Source of the DNA: Empedobacter sedimenti
GTDB lineage: Bacteria > Bacteroidota > Bacteroidia > Flavobacteriales > Weeksellaceae
NCBI RefSeq assembly: GCF_030005555.1
Contig: NZ_JASCQG010000005.1
Location: 62,001 to 126,000, forward strand
Reading direction: 5' to 3'
Length of the DNA stretch: 64,000 bases
The notes under the pieces were generated by a model, which saw nothing but the letters and a program-made list of their open reading frames with translations, made no database searches and was not told where the DNA came from. Below are positions 46,080 to 55,584 of this stretch, in pieces. The translations under genes were made by a program, and so were the position numbers. How positions within the stretch are numbered: the first letter of the stretch is position 1; each line of letters opens with the position of its first letter.

Positions 46080-46625
46080 ATGAAAATTTTAGCGTTCGCT
46101 GGATCAAACAGCAAAAATTCAATTAACAAAGAATTATTAAATTATACAGTAAATCAATTAAACGATGCAGAAATTGATTTAGTAGACATCAACGATTTTG
46201 AGATGCCAATTTATTCAATTGATCGTCAATTAGAGAATGGTTTTCCGAAATTAGCAGAAGATTTTCACCAAAAAATCAAAGATTCAGATGGTGTTATTGT
46301 TTCTTTAGCAGAACATAACGGAAACTTTTCTGTTGCTTTAAAAAACATTTTAGACTGGGTTTCTCGTATTGAAATGGGTTATCTTAAAGATAAAAAATTA
46401 TTATTATTAAGTACTTCTCCTGGATCTTATGGAGGAGGAAATGTAATGGATGTTGCAACAAAATATTTCGAAATGTTTGCAAGTGGAGAAGTTGTAGCAA
46501 GTTCTACATTTCCATTCTTTAATGATAACTTCCAGAATGGTGAAATTGTAAACGAAGAATTAAAAAATACAGTTGATGAAAAAATCAATGTATTTCAAAA
46601 TACATTTGCTTCAGTAGAAGCATAA
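46080..46625 (+). CDS. NADPH-dependent FMN reductase family protein (paralogue 2)
   Basis: A 181-residue paralogue of the preceding protein with the same loops: FAGSNSKNSINKELLNYTV, VSLAEHNGNFSVALKNILDW and STSPGSYGGGNVMDVATKYF. A separate promoter box suggests independent expression. A strong terminator follows. Substrate unknown. Confidence 0.88.
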   Translation: MKILAFAGSNSKNSINKELLNYTVNQLNDAEIDLVDINDFEMPIYSIDRQLENGFPKLAEDFHQKIKDSDGVIVSLAEHNGNFSVALKNILDWVSRIEMGYLKDKKLLLLSTSPGSYGGGNVMDVATKYFEMFASGEVVASSTFPFFNDNFQNGEIVNEELKNTVDEKINVFQNTFASVEA

Positions 46626-46642
46626 TTGTAATGTATATAGGT

Positions 46643-46671
46643 AAATGCTCGGAAATAGTTTCCGAGCATTT
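46643..46671. terminator. Bidirectional terminator
   Basis: A 13-bp perfect stem (46643-46655 with 46659-46671) with A/T runs, between the FMN reductase and the convergent T9SS gene. Confidence 0.85.
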
Positions 46672-46672
46672 T

Positions 46673-47710
46673 TTATTTATTCTTAATTAGTAACGAACCC
46701 GACTTTGTTTGATTATCAGCCAATTTTATAACAAACCAATAGGTGTCCGTTGGCAGTGGTTTACCTCCTATTTTACCATCCCACTTAAAATTTTCAGTTT
46801 TTGTGATGACTTTTATTTGTTTACCAAAACGATCATAAATTTCGATAACTGCATCTGAATAATTTTTCAGATAATCATTCAAATCCCATACGTCATTTAT
46901 TCCGTCATTATTTGGAGAAATAAGATTAGGAATAATCTTTGTTTCTACCTCTAAAAGCTTCATACACTCCCCATTAGTAGATTTCATTTTAACAATAAAT
47001 TTTCCTTCCGGAACATTAAAAAATGTGTTTGAATTTTGCCAAGAATGTATGACATCTCCTTTTAAGGTTTCTAATTGATACTGAACATTTGTATTACCTC
47101 CAGAACCAACAATTACGATAGAGTTATCTAAAGTTGTATTTACAATAACCGACGGAAATTGTACTAAAACAACCTTCGTTACAGCTTCTGATACACAATC
47201 TCCTAATTGAGTCACTAAACAATAAACACCTTCTGATTTTACTTCCAAAATTTGATGATTGCTTATCAAACTACCGTTTTCATCAAGCCACTTGTACGAA
47301 TCAAATCCGTTTGGTGCATTAATAGTAATTGAAGAAAAGTCTGGGCAATAGTAATATATTGGTAAAATATCAAGTTTCGTATTCTTAGTTAAAGTAACTT
47401 TGAAATCTTCACTAACTGATCCACAACTTGCTGATTTAGTCACTTTAATCGTGTAAATCCCTTCAATCGTATTTTGCCAATTTATAGTTACTTCATTCAC
47501 ATTTTCAAGAATAACTCCTTTAAAATCTGGTTCAACAATTTGCCATCGATAAACAAAATTCGATCGATTATTTACATTAGCATCAACCGAATATTTTTTT
47601 ATAGAATTGGAACAAACTTGTTGCTGTCCTAATAGTTTGCTCCTTTTTACAAGGAGCAAATTCACTATTAAGAAAAAATAAAAATAATATTTGACATGAA
47701 ATGATTTCAA
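46673..47710 (-). CDS. Secreted protein with T9SS type B (gliding-associated) C-terminal sorting domain
   Basis: A 345-residue protein targeted to the type IX secretion system. A TTG start directly follows the stop of the upstream gene. The N-terminus is hydrophobic (YYFYFFLIVNLLLV), followed by an Ig-like domain similar to that of the next gene (VCSNSIKKYSVDANV... and VYRWQIVEPD). The last ~85 residues are the type B sorting domain: IPNLISPNNDGINDVWDLND, IEIYDRFGKQIKVI, FKWDGKIGGKPLPTDTYWFV. Last gene of a three-gene operon. Confidence 0.88.
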   Translation of the reverse strand: MKSFHVKYYFYFFLIVNLLLVKRSKLLGQQQVCSNSIKKYSVDANVNNRSNFVYRWQIVEPDFKGVILENVNEVTINWQNTIEGIYTIKVTKSASCGSVSEDFKVTLTKNTKLDILPIYYYCPDFSSITINAPNGFDSYKWLDENGSLISNHQILEVKSEGVYCLVTQLGDCVSEAVTKVVLVQFPSVIVNTTLDNSIVIVGSGGNTNVQYQLETLKGDVIHSWQNSNTFFNVPEGKFIVKMKSTNGECMKLLEVETKIIPNLISPNNDGINDVWDLNDYLKNYSDAVIEIYDRFGKQIKVITKTENFKWDGKIGGKPLPTDTYWFVIKLADNQTKSGSLLIKNK

Positions 47711-48379
47711 TTACAAAGCTTGAATTGGAGTAATCGTTACTTGCGCACCAACTGTGATAGTCGCTGTTACATTTAAGTTGATCAAACTACATGCATTAGC
47801 TGTATTATCTGATTTAACTTCTGTTATAATCATCGTTTGATTAACTTGAGCATTCGGAACTAAAATATCAATTTTATTATTAGCAGTTATTGTTACAGTT
47901 GCAGCTACTCCATTTATAGTATACGTTACGATATTTCCGTTTGCAGCATGTATTGTGAACACAGCGTCATTTCCATAACAAACTTCAGTAACTGGATCAA
48001 TAATAGGTAAAACTGGTTTATTATTAACCACTACATTCAACGTTTCAGAAACTTCTGTCGGACAAGTATTATTTTTCTTAAACACTTTCAAAACATAATT
48101 TCCAGCTGGTAAATTCCAATCAAATGTTGCTAAATTATTTGTCAAACTACCATCAGTATCCGTAATAGTTGTAACCTCTGTTATACCATCTGCTTGAAAT
48201 ACTTTCCAAGTATAAGTTGATGTAGAAACATCTGGCAAATTGGTACCAGTTGCATTAGTATCAGTTCTATAATTTTTTTGATCCCCTGCGCAAACGTTTT
48301 GTTGTGCAAATAGTTGAGTACCAGAAACACTCAAAAAAAGAAGTAGAAATAGCTTAAGAGTAAAATTTTGTTTCATCAT
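47711..48379 (-). CDS. Secreted Ig-like protein, second gene of the T9SS operon
   Basis: A 222-residue exported protein. Signal peptide to about residue 26 (SGTQLFAQ). The N-terminal domain (VCAGDQKNYRTDTNA, STYTWKVFQADG, VLKVFKKNNTCPTEVSET) parallels that of the adjacent sorting-domain protein. A second Ig-like domain (VCYGNDAVFTIHAANGN) completes it. It lacks a type B sorting domain and ends VTITPIQAL, similar to the TPIEY end of the next protein. It probably stays in the envelope or works with the sorted partner. Function unknown. Confidence 0.72.
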   Translation of the reverse strand: MMKQNFTLKLFLLLFLSVSGTQLFAQQNVCAGDQKNYRTDTNATGTNLPDVSTSTYTWKVFQADGITEVTTITDTDGSLTNNLATFDWNLPAGNYVLKVFKKNNTCPTEVSETLNVVVNNKPVLPIIDPVTEVCYGNDAVFTIHAANGNIVTYTINGVAATVTITANNKIDILVPNAQVNQTMIITEVKSDNTANACSLINLNVTATITVGAQVTITPIQAL

Positions 48380-48393
48380 TTTTAGTTTTAATG

Positions 48394-49509
48394 TTAATAT
48401 TCTATTGGTGTTAGTTTATTTTCAACAACTTCAACTTTGTATAATAAAGATTTCAATACAGCTGTTTTTGATTTAGAGGTACTCGAGTTTTTCCATTTTA
48501 AAGTATAACTCAAATCACAATAATAGTAAGTTATTCCAGGTACTGAAGTATCAGGCGAATAGGACGTTGAAGTAGCTCCAGCAATTACATTACCATTAGT
48601 CGTATCTGGAACAGAAGCAGAAAACCATTGATATGTCACTATCGAATTATTGTCTACAGCTAAATTAACAGGCGTATTTTTACAGATTTTAAAGTTTTTG
48701 TTTTCTTCATCAATTGCAAATTTTTGATAAATAATATTACTTTGAAAGGTTGAACAACTTGGTGTTGTAACCCAATAATTAGGATTCAAAAATCTCAAAA
48801 TCCATTCATTTTTAGATGTTATAGATTTTGATCCATCATAATAAGAATAAGCAGATTGTAAGTTAGTAGTTAAGTGAAAATCAGTGATATCATAATTATC
48901 ATCAGATTCATCACCGGGCAAACCTGAATTTCTTGTTTCAGAAACTACTAAATCTGAGTAACTATCCCAATTTAATTGATTATTATAAGCCGTAACAAGC
49001 GTTGTACTTACAAAAATACCTTTGTGATCATCGTTCAAATCCATATTCCAACTTCCATTATTGAAAATGAAAAATTGATCGGTTAGAGCGATATTAAAAA
49101 TACCATTGGTTACCTTTTCACAATTCCAAGATGGATTAAGATTATTTAAATTTAAATTTGTTAAACCTGCTGGTATTTTGATTGAAAAAACTTCTCCTTT
49201 CTCAATTGTAGAACCTATTTTTTTAGTCAATTTCAAGACGCCCTCTGTCGTTCCTAAAAAGTTATTCAATTTTCTTTGCCAACCATTATCTGTTATATAA
49301 ATAATTGTATTAGGCAAAATATCTTTGAGCGTTACAAGAAAAACCTCATCAACAAACTCAGTAGAATTAGAATAATTTGTTGTACACAAAGAATTTACAT
49401 TAGAGTTTACTGCGTAAACAAGAAGATCTCCTTTATCAAAATTTGTCTGAGCTGATAAAGTGAAATAAGAAATGATAAATAATAAAATAAAGAAGTAAAA
49501 TTTATTCAT
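48394..49509 (-). CDS. Secreted protein of unknown function, first gene of the T9SS operon
   Basis: A 371-residue exported protein. Signal peptide MNKFYFFILLFIISYFTLSA (about 20 residues). The first ~250 residues (LVYAVNSNVNSLC, TIIYITDNGWQRKLNNFLG, GVLKLTKKIGSTIEKGEVFS) match no domain I know. The last ~110 resemble an Ig-like strand set (FKICKNTPVNLAVDNNSIVT, YQWFSASVPDTTNGNVIAG), ending in KLTPIEY. It precedes the Ig-like protein by 14 bases and is probably made with it. Confidence 0.68.
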   Translation of the reverse strand: MNKFYFFILLFIISYFTLSAQTNFDKGDLLVYAVNSNVNSLCTTNYSNSTEFVDEVFLVTLKDILPNTIIYITDNGWQRKLNNFLGTTEGVLKLTKKIGSTIEKGEVFSIKIPAGLTNLNLNNLNPSWNCEKVTNGIFNIALTDQFFIFNNGSWNMDLNDDHKGIFVSTTLVTAYNNQLNWDSYSDLVVSETRNSGLPGDESDDNYDITDFHLTTNLQSAYSYYDGSKSITSKNEWILRFLNPNYWVTTPSCSTFQSNIIYQKFAIDEENKNFKICKNTPVNLAVDNNSIVTYQWFSASVPDTTNGNVIAGATSTSYSPDTSVPGITYYYCDLSYTLKWKNSSTSKSKTAVLKSLLYKVEVVENKLTPIEY

Positions 49510-49621
49510 TGAAAATCATTTATTTACAATGAATATAATTCTATTTTACAAGAAAAATATTTTATAAACGGATATAAATAATTACAAAAGATTAATAAAC
49601 TATATTAAGTATTTATAAAAT

Positions 49622-49646
49622 AAAAAAACCGAGAAAAATCTCGGTT
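49622..49646 (-). terminator. Terminator after the OsmC gene
   Basis: An 8-bp perfect stem (49627-49634 with 49639-49646) followed on the minus strand by a T run. It lies 5 bases past the OsmC stop. Confidence 0.75.
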
Positions 49647-49651
49647 CATAA

Positions 49652-50068
49652 CTAATTTACATTTATTTCGTATGTGATATCAATACCACCTGCAGCCAGC
49701 ATATCATGCACACTACAATATTTTTTCACTGCTAATTCGGCGGCTTTATTTGCTTTATCGATGTCTATATTTCCTTTCAAAAAGAATTTGATATGGATAT
49801 CAGTAAAAATATTAGGAACCTCATCACGACGGTTACCTTCTACTTCTACTTTAATATCTTCGATATCTTGACGTTGTTTTTTTAGAATTTCGTTCAAATC
49901 AAAAACACTACAACTACCCAAAGCAACCAAAACTAATTCCATCGGACGAACACCTTTCCCTTCTCCTCCAATAGATTCTGGTCCATCTATATTCACTTTT
50001 ACCGATGAACTTGGTGCAGTTGCTTCGTAATGAGAAGCCTGATTTACTCTATTTAATTCTATTTTCAT
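49652..50068 (-). CDS. OsmC family protein
   Basis: A 138-residue OsmC/Ohr-fold protein. The two redox Cys of the family are seen in LVALGSCSVFDLNEILKKQ and KYCSVHDMLAAGG, with the GPESIGGEGKGVRPMELVL stretch before the first. OsmC-type enzymes reduce organic or other peroxides. Ohr and OsmC cannot be told apart firmly here, though GPESIGGEGKGVRPMEL is more like OsmC/YhfA. Single-gene unit with its own terminator. Confidence 0.9.
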   Translation of the reverse strand: MKIELNRVNQASHYEATAPSSSVKVNIDGPESIGGEGKGVRPMELVLVALGSCSVFDLNEILKKQRQDIEDIKVEVEGNRRDEVPNIFTDIHIKFFLKGNIDIDKANKAAELAVKKYCSVHDMLAAGGIDITYEINVN

Positions 50069-50187
50069 TTCTTAATCTATTTAATGTATAAAATTAATCA
50101 ATTTTACTGACAAAATATTTCTACAATGATGTAAAAACAATTCGATTTATCATTATTTTTAAATCCACAAAAACTTAAAAACTGATT

Positions 50188-50565
50188 ATGAATAGTATCG
50201 TTTATTTTGAAATTCAGTCAAATGATCCTCAAAAATGCATCGAATTCTACCACAATGTTTTCGATTGGAAATTCACAAAACAAGAAGGTTTACCTCTTGA
50301 ATATTATAGAATTGAAACTTCGGGTATGGAAGGCGGTATGTTTAAACGTCCTGCTGATACACCTCCTTTAAATTGTGGAACAAATGCATTTACTTGCACT
50401 TTACAAGTTGAAAATTTTGATACAACTGCAGAAAATATCCTGAAAAACGGAGGAATTGTTGCTATGCCAAAATTTGCAATTCCTGGTATGTCTTGGCAAG
50501 GTTATTTTTTGGATACTGATAACAATGTTTTCGGAATTTTTGAAGTAGATCCAAATGCAAAATAA
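50188..50565 (+). CDS. VOC family protein
   Basis: A 125-residue glyoxalase-fold protein. VYFEIQSNDPQKCIEFYHNV opens the module, CTLQVENFDTTAENILKNGG and the closing GYFLDTDNNVFGIFEVD complete it. It resembles the short VOC proteins with a Phe/Trp-rich middle (FDWKFTKQEGLPLEYYRIET). Substrate unknown. A bidirectional terminator lies 5 bases after the stop, facing the M42 peptidase. Confidence 0.84.
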   Translation: MNSIVYFEIQSNDPQKCIEFYHNVFDWKFTKQEGLPLEYYRIETSGMEGGMFKRPADTPPLNCGTNAFTCTLQVENFDTTAENILKNGGIVAMPKFAIPGMSWQGYFLDTDNNVFGIFEVDPNAK

Positions 50566-50569
50566 AATA

Positions 50570-50591
50570 AAAGCCGCTAATAAGCGGCTTT
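50570..50591. terminator. Bidirectional terminator
   Basis: A 9-bp perfect GC-containing stem (50570-50578 with 50583-50591), between the VOC and M42 genes. Confidence 0.8.
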
Positions 50592-50608
50592 CTATTTTGT
50601 TCAATATC

Positions 50609-51700
50609 TTAAAGAGAATGATATTTAAAACTTTGTTCGTTTTTAATCGTTTTCACTGATTCATAAATCAATTCGATTACATTTTTCACATCAGATTGAT
50701 GAACCATCTCCACTGTTGTGTGCATATAACGCAATGGCAACGAAATCAGAGCTGAGGGAACACCTCCATTACTATAAGCAAATGCATCTGTATCTGTTCC
50801 TGTTACACGAGAACTTGCTGCACGCTGAAACGGAATATTGTTTTTTTCTGCTGCGTCAATAATTAATTCTCGTAAGTTATTCTGAACTGCTGGAGCATAA
50901 TAAACAACTGGTCCGTCACCACATTTTTGTTCACCTTCTTTCGATTTTGTAATCATTGGTGTAGTTGTATCGTGCGTTACATCTGTAATGATTGCAACAT
51001 TTGGCTTAATTGTTTCCGTAATCATTTCCGCACCACGCAAACCAACTTCTTCTTGTACAGCATTTACAATGTACAATCCGAAATCTAATTTATCTTTATT
51101 CTCCGCTAATTTACGCGCAACCTCAGCAATCATAAAACCTCCCATTCTATTATCTATCGCACGACAAACAAAATAACGATCATTTAATGTAAAAAATTCA
51201 TCTGGATATGTAATTACACAACCTACATGAATTCCAAGTTCTAACACTTCTTCTTTCGACGTGCAACCTGTATCAATCCATATTTTATCCGGAGTTGGGG
51301 CTTCATCTTTCCCTGCTTGACGCAAATGAATTGCTGGCCATCCAAAAACTCCTTTCACAATTCCTTTTTTTGTGTGAATATTTACCACTTTAGAAGGGGC
51401 AATCATATGATCTGATCCTCCATTTCTAATCACATAAATTAATCCATCATCAGAAATATAATTTACAAACCACGAAATCTCGTCAGCATGCGCCTCAATT
51501 ACAACTTTGTAAGGTGCTTCTGGATTAATAACTCCGTAAGCAGAACCGTAATTATCTGTTTTAATTTCATCTACATATGGTTTTATATAATCCATCCAAA
51601 CTTTCTGTCCAGCACTCTCAAAACCAGTTGGTGAAGCAGTATTCAAGTATTTAGTTAAGAAATCTAATGATTGTTGATCAAATAAATTATTTACACTCAT
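50609..51700 (-). CDS. M42 family metallopeptidase (glutamyl aminopeptidase-like)
   Basis: A 363-residue di-zinc aminopeptidase of the M42 (TET) family. Metal ligands are visible: IEAHADEISWFV, CRAIDNRMGGFM, NAVQEEVGLRGAEM (with the catalytic Glu), ITDVTHDTTTP and RYMHTTVEMVHQSDV. Such enzymes form large hollow complexes that trim peptides in the cytoplasm. I start at 51700 because a perfect -7 box at 51718-51725 lies inside the longer frame from 51772. It diverges from the DUF4294 gene. Confidence 0.93.
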   Translation of the reverse strand: MSVNNLFDQQSLDFLTKYLNTASPTGFESAGQKVWMDYIKPYVDEIKTDNYGSAYGVINPEAPYKVVIEAHADEISWFVNYISDDGLIYVIRNGGSDHMIAPSKVVNIHTKKGIVKGVFGWPAIHLRQAGKDEAPTPDKIWIDTGCTSKEEVLELGIHVGCVITYPDEFFTLNDRYFVCRAIDNRMGGFMIAEVARKLAENKDKLDFGLYIVNAVQEEVGLRGAEMITETIKPNVAIITDVTHDTTTPMITKSKEGEQKCGDGPVVYYAPAVQNNLRELIIDAAEKNNIPFQRAASSRVTGTDTDAFAYSNGGVPSALISLPLRYMHTTVEMVHQSDVKNVIELIYESVKTIKNEQSFKYHSL

Positions 51701-51717
51701 TTTTATATATTTTATAA

Positions 51718-51725
51718 CAAATGTA
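51718..51725 (-). promoter_or_regulatory. -7 promoter box for the M42 peptidase
   Basis: TACATTTG on the minus strand, perfect TAnnTTTG match, 17 bases before the chosen ATG. Confidence 0.55.
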
Positions 51726-51760
51726 CTACTTTTAGGAACAATTTTTGAATGAAATCGGAC

Positions 51761-52414
51761 ATGAAATATCACATCTATTATATCGTCATCATTTTATTTT
51801 TATCACCTTTTCATCAACTGAAAGCGCAAATTTTTGGATTAGATTTAGGTGGAAAAAATACTACGCAAGAAATTAAAAATGACTCTATAAACCTAGATGA
51901 TTTTTCATTCAATCCACTAGATACCATTCATCTTAACGAAGCCAATTCTTATGCTGTTCACCTAAAATCTGATTTAGAAAAAAAATATTATTTATGGCTA
52001 AGAAAACGTGTTCGTGATGTTTGGCCGTATGTACGCACAGCTGTCAGAGAGTATAATTATGTTTCTGATACTATCCAAACAATGGATAAAAGACGAGATC
52101 AAAAACGATTTATAAAATCTCGTCAAAAACAGCTTGCTGATCAATTTGAAAATCAACTTAAAAACATGTCAAGTTCTCGTGGACAAATCTTAACAAAACT
52201 AATCTACAAGGAAACTGACAAAACAACATACGATATTATAAAAGAATTGCGTGGTGGTGTAAATGCATTTTTATATCAAGCTGCAAGTGGAGCTTTTAAT
52301 ATAGACCTCAAACAAAATTTTGATCCAAAACGCACAAGAGAAGATCTTTACATTGCTGTTATTCTACAACGAGATTTTGCTGATGGTACCTTAAAACCTG
52401 TTGACGAAGATTAA
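51761..52414 (+). CDS. DUF4294 domain protein, exported
   Basis: A 217-residue protein of the Bacteroidota-specific DUF4294 family. A signal peptide (YHIYYIVIILFLSPFHQLKA) ends near residue 22, then KKYYLWLRKRVRDVWPYVRT, YNYVSDTIQTMDKRRDQKRF and the C-terminal LYIAVILQRDFADGTLKP follow. Function unknown. An ATG four codons upstream (51749) is possible; I prefer 51761 because a -7-like box (AATTTTTG, 51740-51747) ends just before it. It precedes pfkA by 72 bases, with a separate promoter box between. Confidence 0.82.
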   Translation: MKYHIYYIVIILFLSPFHQLKAQIFGLDLGGKNTTQEIKNDSINLDDFSFNPLDTIHLNEANSYAVHLKSDLEKKYYLWLRKRVRDVWPYVRTAVREYNYVSDTIQTMDKRRDQKRFIKSRQKQLADQFENQLKNMSSSRGQILTKLIYKETDKTTYDIIKELRGGVNAFLYQAASGAFNIDLKQNFDPKRTREDLYIAVILQRDFADGTLKPVDED

Positions 52415-52459
52415 CTTTCTTTAACAATTTCCAATAACAATAATTTATCTCTTTTTTAT

Positions 52460-52467
52460 TATATTTG
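52460..52467 (+). promoter_or_regulatory. -7 promoter box for pfkA
   Basis: TATATTTG, perfect TAnnTTTG match, 19 bases before the TTG start codon of pfkA. Supports that start. Confidence 0.55.
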
Positions 52468-52486
52468 ATACAATAAAGGGAAAAAT

Positions 52487-53470
52487 TTGGAAAAAAATAT
52501 AAAACGAATTGGTGTTTTAACCTCTGGAGGTGATGCACCTGGAATGAATGCGGCCTTACGTGCCGTAGTAAGAGCATGTAAATTCTACGAAATTCAATCA
52601 GTTGGTATTCGTCAAGGCTATGAAGGTTTGATAAATAATGATATGATTGATTTAGGACCTCGTTCCGTAAAAAATATTATTAATCAAGGAGGAACAATTC
52701 TAAAAACTGCTCGTTCTCTCGAATTCAAAACGAAAGAAGGTCGCCAAAAAGCCTATAATCATCTTATACAAAATAAAATAGATGCATTAGTTGTAATTGG
52801 TGGAGATGGCTCATTTACTGGAGCAAATATTTTTCACAAAGAGTTTGGAATTCCGTTTATAGGAATTCCGGGCACTATTGACAACGATATTTTTGGAACT
52901 GATTTTACAATTGGTTACGATACTGCGCTAAATACTGTTATAGATGCTATTGATAAATTAAGAGATACTGCTACATCACATGATCGTGTATTTTTTGTGG
53001 AGGTTATGGGACGCGATGCTGGTTTCATAGCACTAAATAGTGGGATAGCTTCGGGTGCGCAAGATATTCTGATACCAGAACAGCGTGATGGTGTTGAAGA
53101 TTTATGTAGCTCTTTAGAGCGATCTGAAAAATCTGGAAAAAAATCTAGTATTGTTGTAGTTGCTGAAGGCGAAAAATTAGGTGGCGTTTTTGAATTAGCA
53201 AAACAAGTTCAGTCTCGTCATCCAGAATATGATATTCGTGTAACTGTTTTGGGACATATACAACGTGGTGGTTCTCCATCTTGTCAAGATCGAGTTTTAG
53301 CAAGCCGATTAGGAATTGCTGCTGTAGAAGGTTTATTAGATGGTAAAACCAATTTAATGGCTGGTATCCGATCAAACAAAGTTGTCTTCACTCCTATCGA
53401 TGAAGCGATCAAAAAGCACAACGAGATTGATACAGAATTGATCAAAGTAGCTAATATCTTAGCAATTTAA
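52487..53470 (+). CDS. pfkA: ATP-dependent 6-phosphofructokinase
   Basis: Phosphorylates fructose 6-phosphate in glycolysis. The 327 residues are a standard short bacterial PfkA: GVLTSGGDAPGMNAALRAVV, VVIGGDGSFTGANIF (ATP site), GIPGTIDNDIFGTD (catalytic Asp), FVEVMGRDAGFIALNSGIAS and VLGHIQRGGSPSCQDRVLAS. The frame opens with a TTG codon, supported by the upstream promoter box and the absence of an ATG in phase before the GVLTSGG motif. It lies 31 bases before gap, so the two glycolytic genes share a message. Confidence 0.96.
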   Translation: MEKNIKRIGVLTSGGDAPGMNAALRAVVRACKFYEIQSVGIRQGYEGLINNDMIDLGPRSVKNIINQGGTILKTARSLEFKTKEGRQKAYNHLIQNKIDALVVIGGDGSFTGANIFHKEFGIPFIGIPGTIDNDIFGTDFTIGYDTALNTVIDAIDKLRDTATSHDRVFFVEVMGRDAGFIALNSGIASGAQDILIPEQRDGVEDLCSSLERSEKSGKKSSIVVVAEGEKLGGVFELAKQVQSRHPEYDIRVTVLGHIQRGGSPSCQDRVLASRLGIAAVEGLLDGKTNLMAGIRSNKVVFTPIDEAIKKHNEIDTELIKVANILAI

Positions 53471-53483
53471 AAAATTAATATAA

Positions 53484-54506
<1,023 letters not shown>

Positions 54507-54526
54507 CCTCTCGTTTTCGAGATATT

Positions 54527-54565
54527 AAATAAGTCTTTTCAATAAAGAAAAGACTTATTTTTTTT
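54527..54565 (+). terminator. Terminator after gapA
   Basis: A 14-bp perfect stem (54527-54540 with 54547-54560) with a six-base loop and a T run to 54565. Confidence 0.85.
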
Positions 54566-54628
54566 GCATTTATTTAGCATTTTATGGACTAATCTTTGAA
54601 ATATTATAGTAGAATTAAAACAAACTAC

Positions 54629-54757
54629 ATGAAAGATAATAAATCTATTTTACAACCTAAAGAAACGACAATCCAACGATTATTAAATTTTTCTAAATCA
54701 ATTTCAACTATAGAAACACAATTTCTCAAAACAAAACTCATCATCGTTTCTAATTAA
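54629..54757 (+). CDS. 42-residue peptide, paralogue of 55585-55716
   Basis: A short frame in the 433-base gap between gapA and the ECF sigma gene. It encodes MKDNKSILQPKETTIQRLLN and continues FSKSISTIETQFLKTKLIIV to residue 42. It aligns without gaps from LQPKETTIQRLLNFSKSIS with LEPKQSTVNKILQFSQSIS of the peptide on the other side of the sigma gene, and similar small proteins follow sigma factors in Flavobacteriia. It has no signal peptide or Cys. A near-consensus -7 AATCTTTG lies at 54591-54598. Function unknown. Confidence 0.7.
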   Translation: MKDNKSILQPKETTIQRLLNFSKSISTIETQFLKTKLIIVSN

Positions 54758-54839
54758 TAAAAGGATAGAATAAGAAAGTAACTAGTTTATTTTATTAAGA
54801 AAAATTTATACAATTTTAAGAGTTTTTATGTTAAATCTA

Positions 54840-54869
54840 TTGTATTGCAATATACTTTGTTTATATTTG
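54840..54869 (+). promoter_or_regulatory. Promoter of the ECF sigma factor gene
   Basis: -33 TTG (54840-54842) and a perfect -7 TATATTTG (54862-54869), 19 bases apart. A leader of about 65 bases precedes the ATG at 54940. Confidence 0.65.
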
Positions 54870-54939
54870 AGGTATAATTAACATAAAAACATTGCTTATA
54901 GATAAAACTTTACTTTATTAAAATCAATACTATCCAACT

Positions 54940-55533
54940 ATGAACTATGAAGACGACTCGTTATTAATTCGTGAATACATGAATGGTAATGAAACCGCTT
55001 TAGAAAAACTTATTGATAAATACAAAAGTAGAATCTATAGTTTTATCTACTCAAAAGTGTTAGATAAAGATGTTGCTGAAGATATTTTTCAGGATACTTT
55101 TATCAAAGTAATTCTTACACTTAAAAGTGATAAATACAATGACGAGGGTAAATTTTTGCCTTGGGTTATGCGTATTGCACACAATCTTTCCATTGACTAT
55201 TTTAGAGCTAATAAACGTATGCAAACAGTAAGCGAAACTGTTGGCTATAGCGAAGATTATAATATTTTTGATTTTTTAGGAAATTGTGACGAATGTTCTG
55301 AAACTAAATTGATTAAAACGCAGATTGATCATGATTTAAGGCATTTAGTTACCTTATTACCAGACGATCAAAAAGAAGTTTTAGAATTAAGAATTTTTAA
55401 AGACTTAAGCTTCAAAGAAATTGCAGAAGAAACAGATGTTAGCATTAATACTGCTTTAGGAAGAATGCGTTATGCAATTATTAATCTTAGAAAAATAATC
55501 GAATCAAGTAATATAATTTTAACAGTAGATTAA
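54940..55533 (+). CDS. RpoE-type RNA polymerase sigma factor
   Basis: A 197-residue ECF/RpoE-type sigma factor. Region 2 is IREYMNGNETALEKLIDKYK, DVAEDIFQDTFIKVILTL and FLPWVMRIAHNLSIDYFRAN; region 4 is LPDDQKEVLELRIFKDLSFK, EIAEETDVSINTALGRMRYA. This is the class present across Flavobacteriia with a housekeeping-like, conserved sequence and no linked anti-sigma gene. It is flanked on both sides by homologous 42- and 43-residue peptides on the same strand. A perfect promoter lies upstream. Confidence 0.93.
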   Translation: MNYEDDSLLIREYMNGNETALEKLIDKYKSRIYSFIYSKVLDKDVAEDIFQDTFIKVILTLKSDKYNDEGKFLPWVMRIAHNLSIDYFRANKRMQTVSETVGYSEDYNIFDFLGNCDECSETKLIKTQIDHDLRHLVTLLPDDQKEVLELRIFKDLSFKEIAEETDVSINTALGRMRYAIINLRKIIESSNIILTVD

Positions 55534-55584
55534 GAAATAAAATAAATTATTTAGCGTTTTAAGTAAGATTTAAATTTTTAATGA

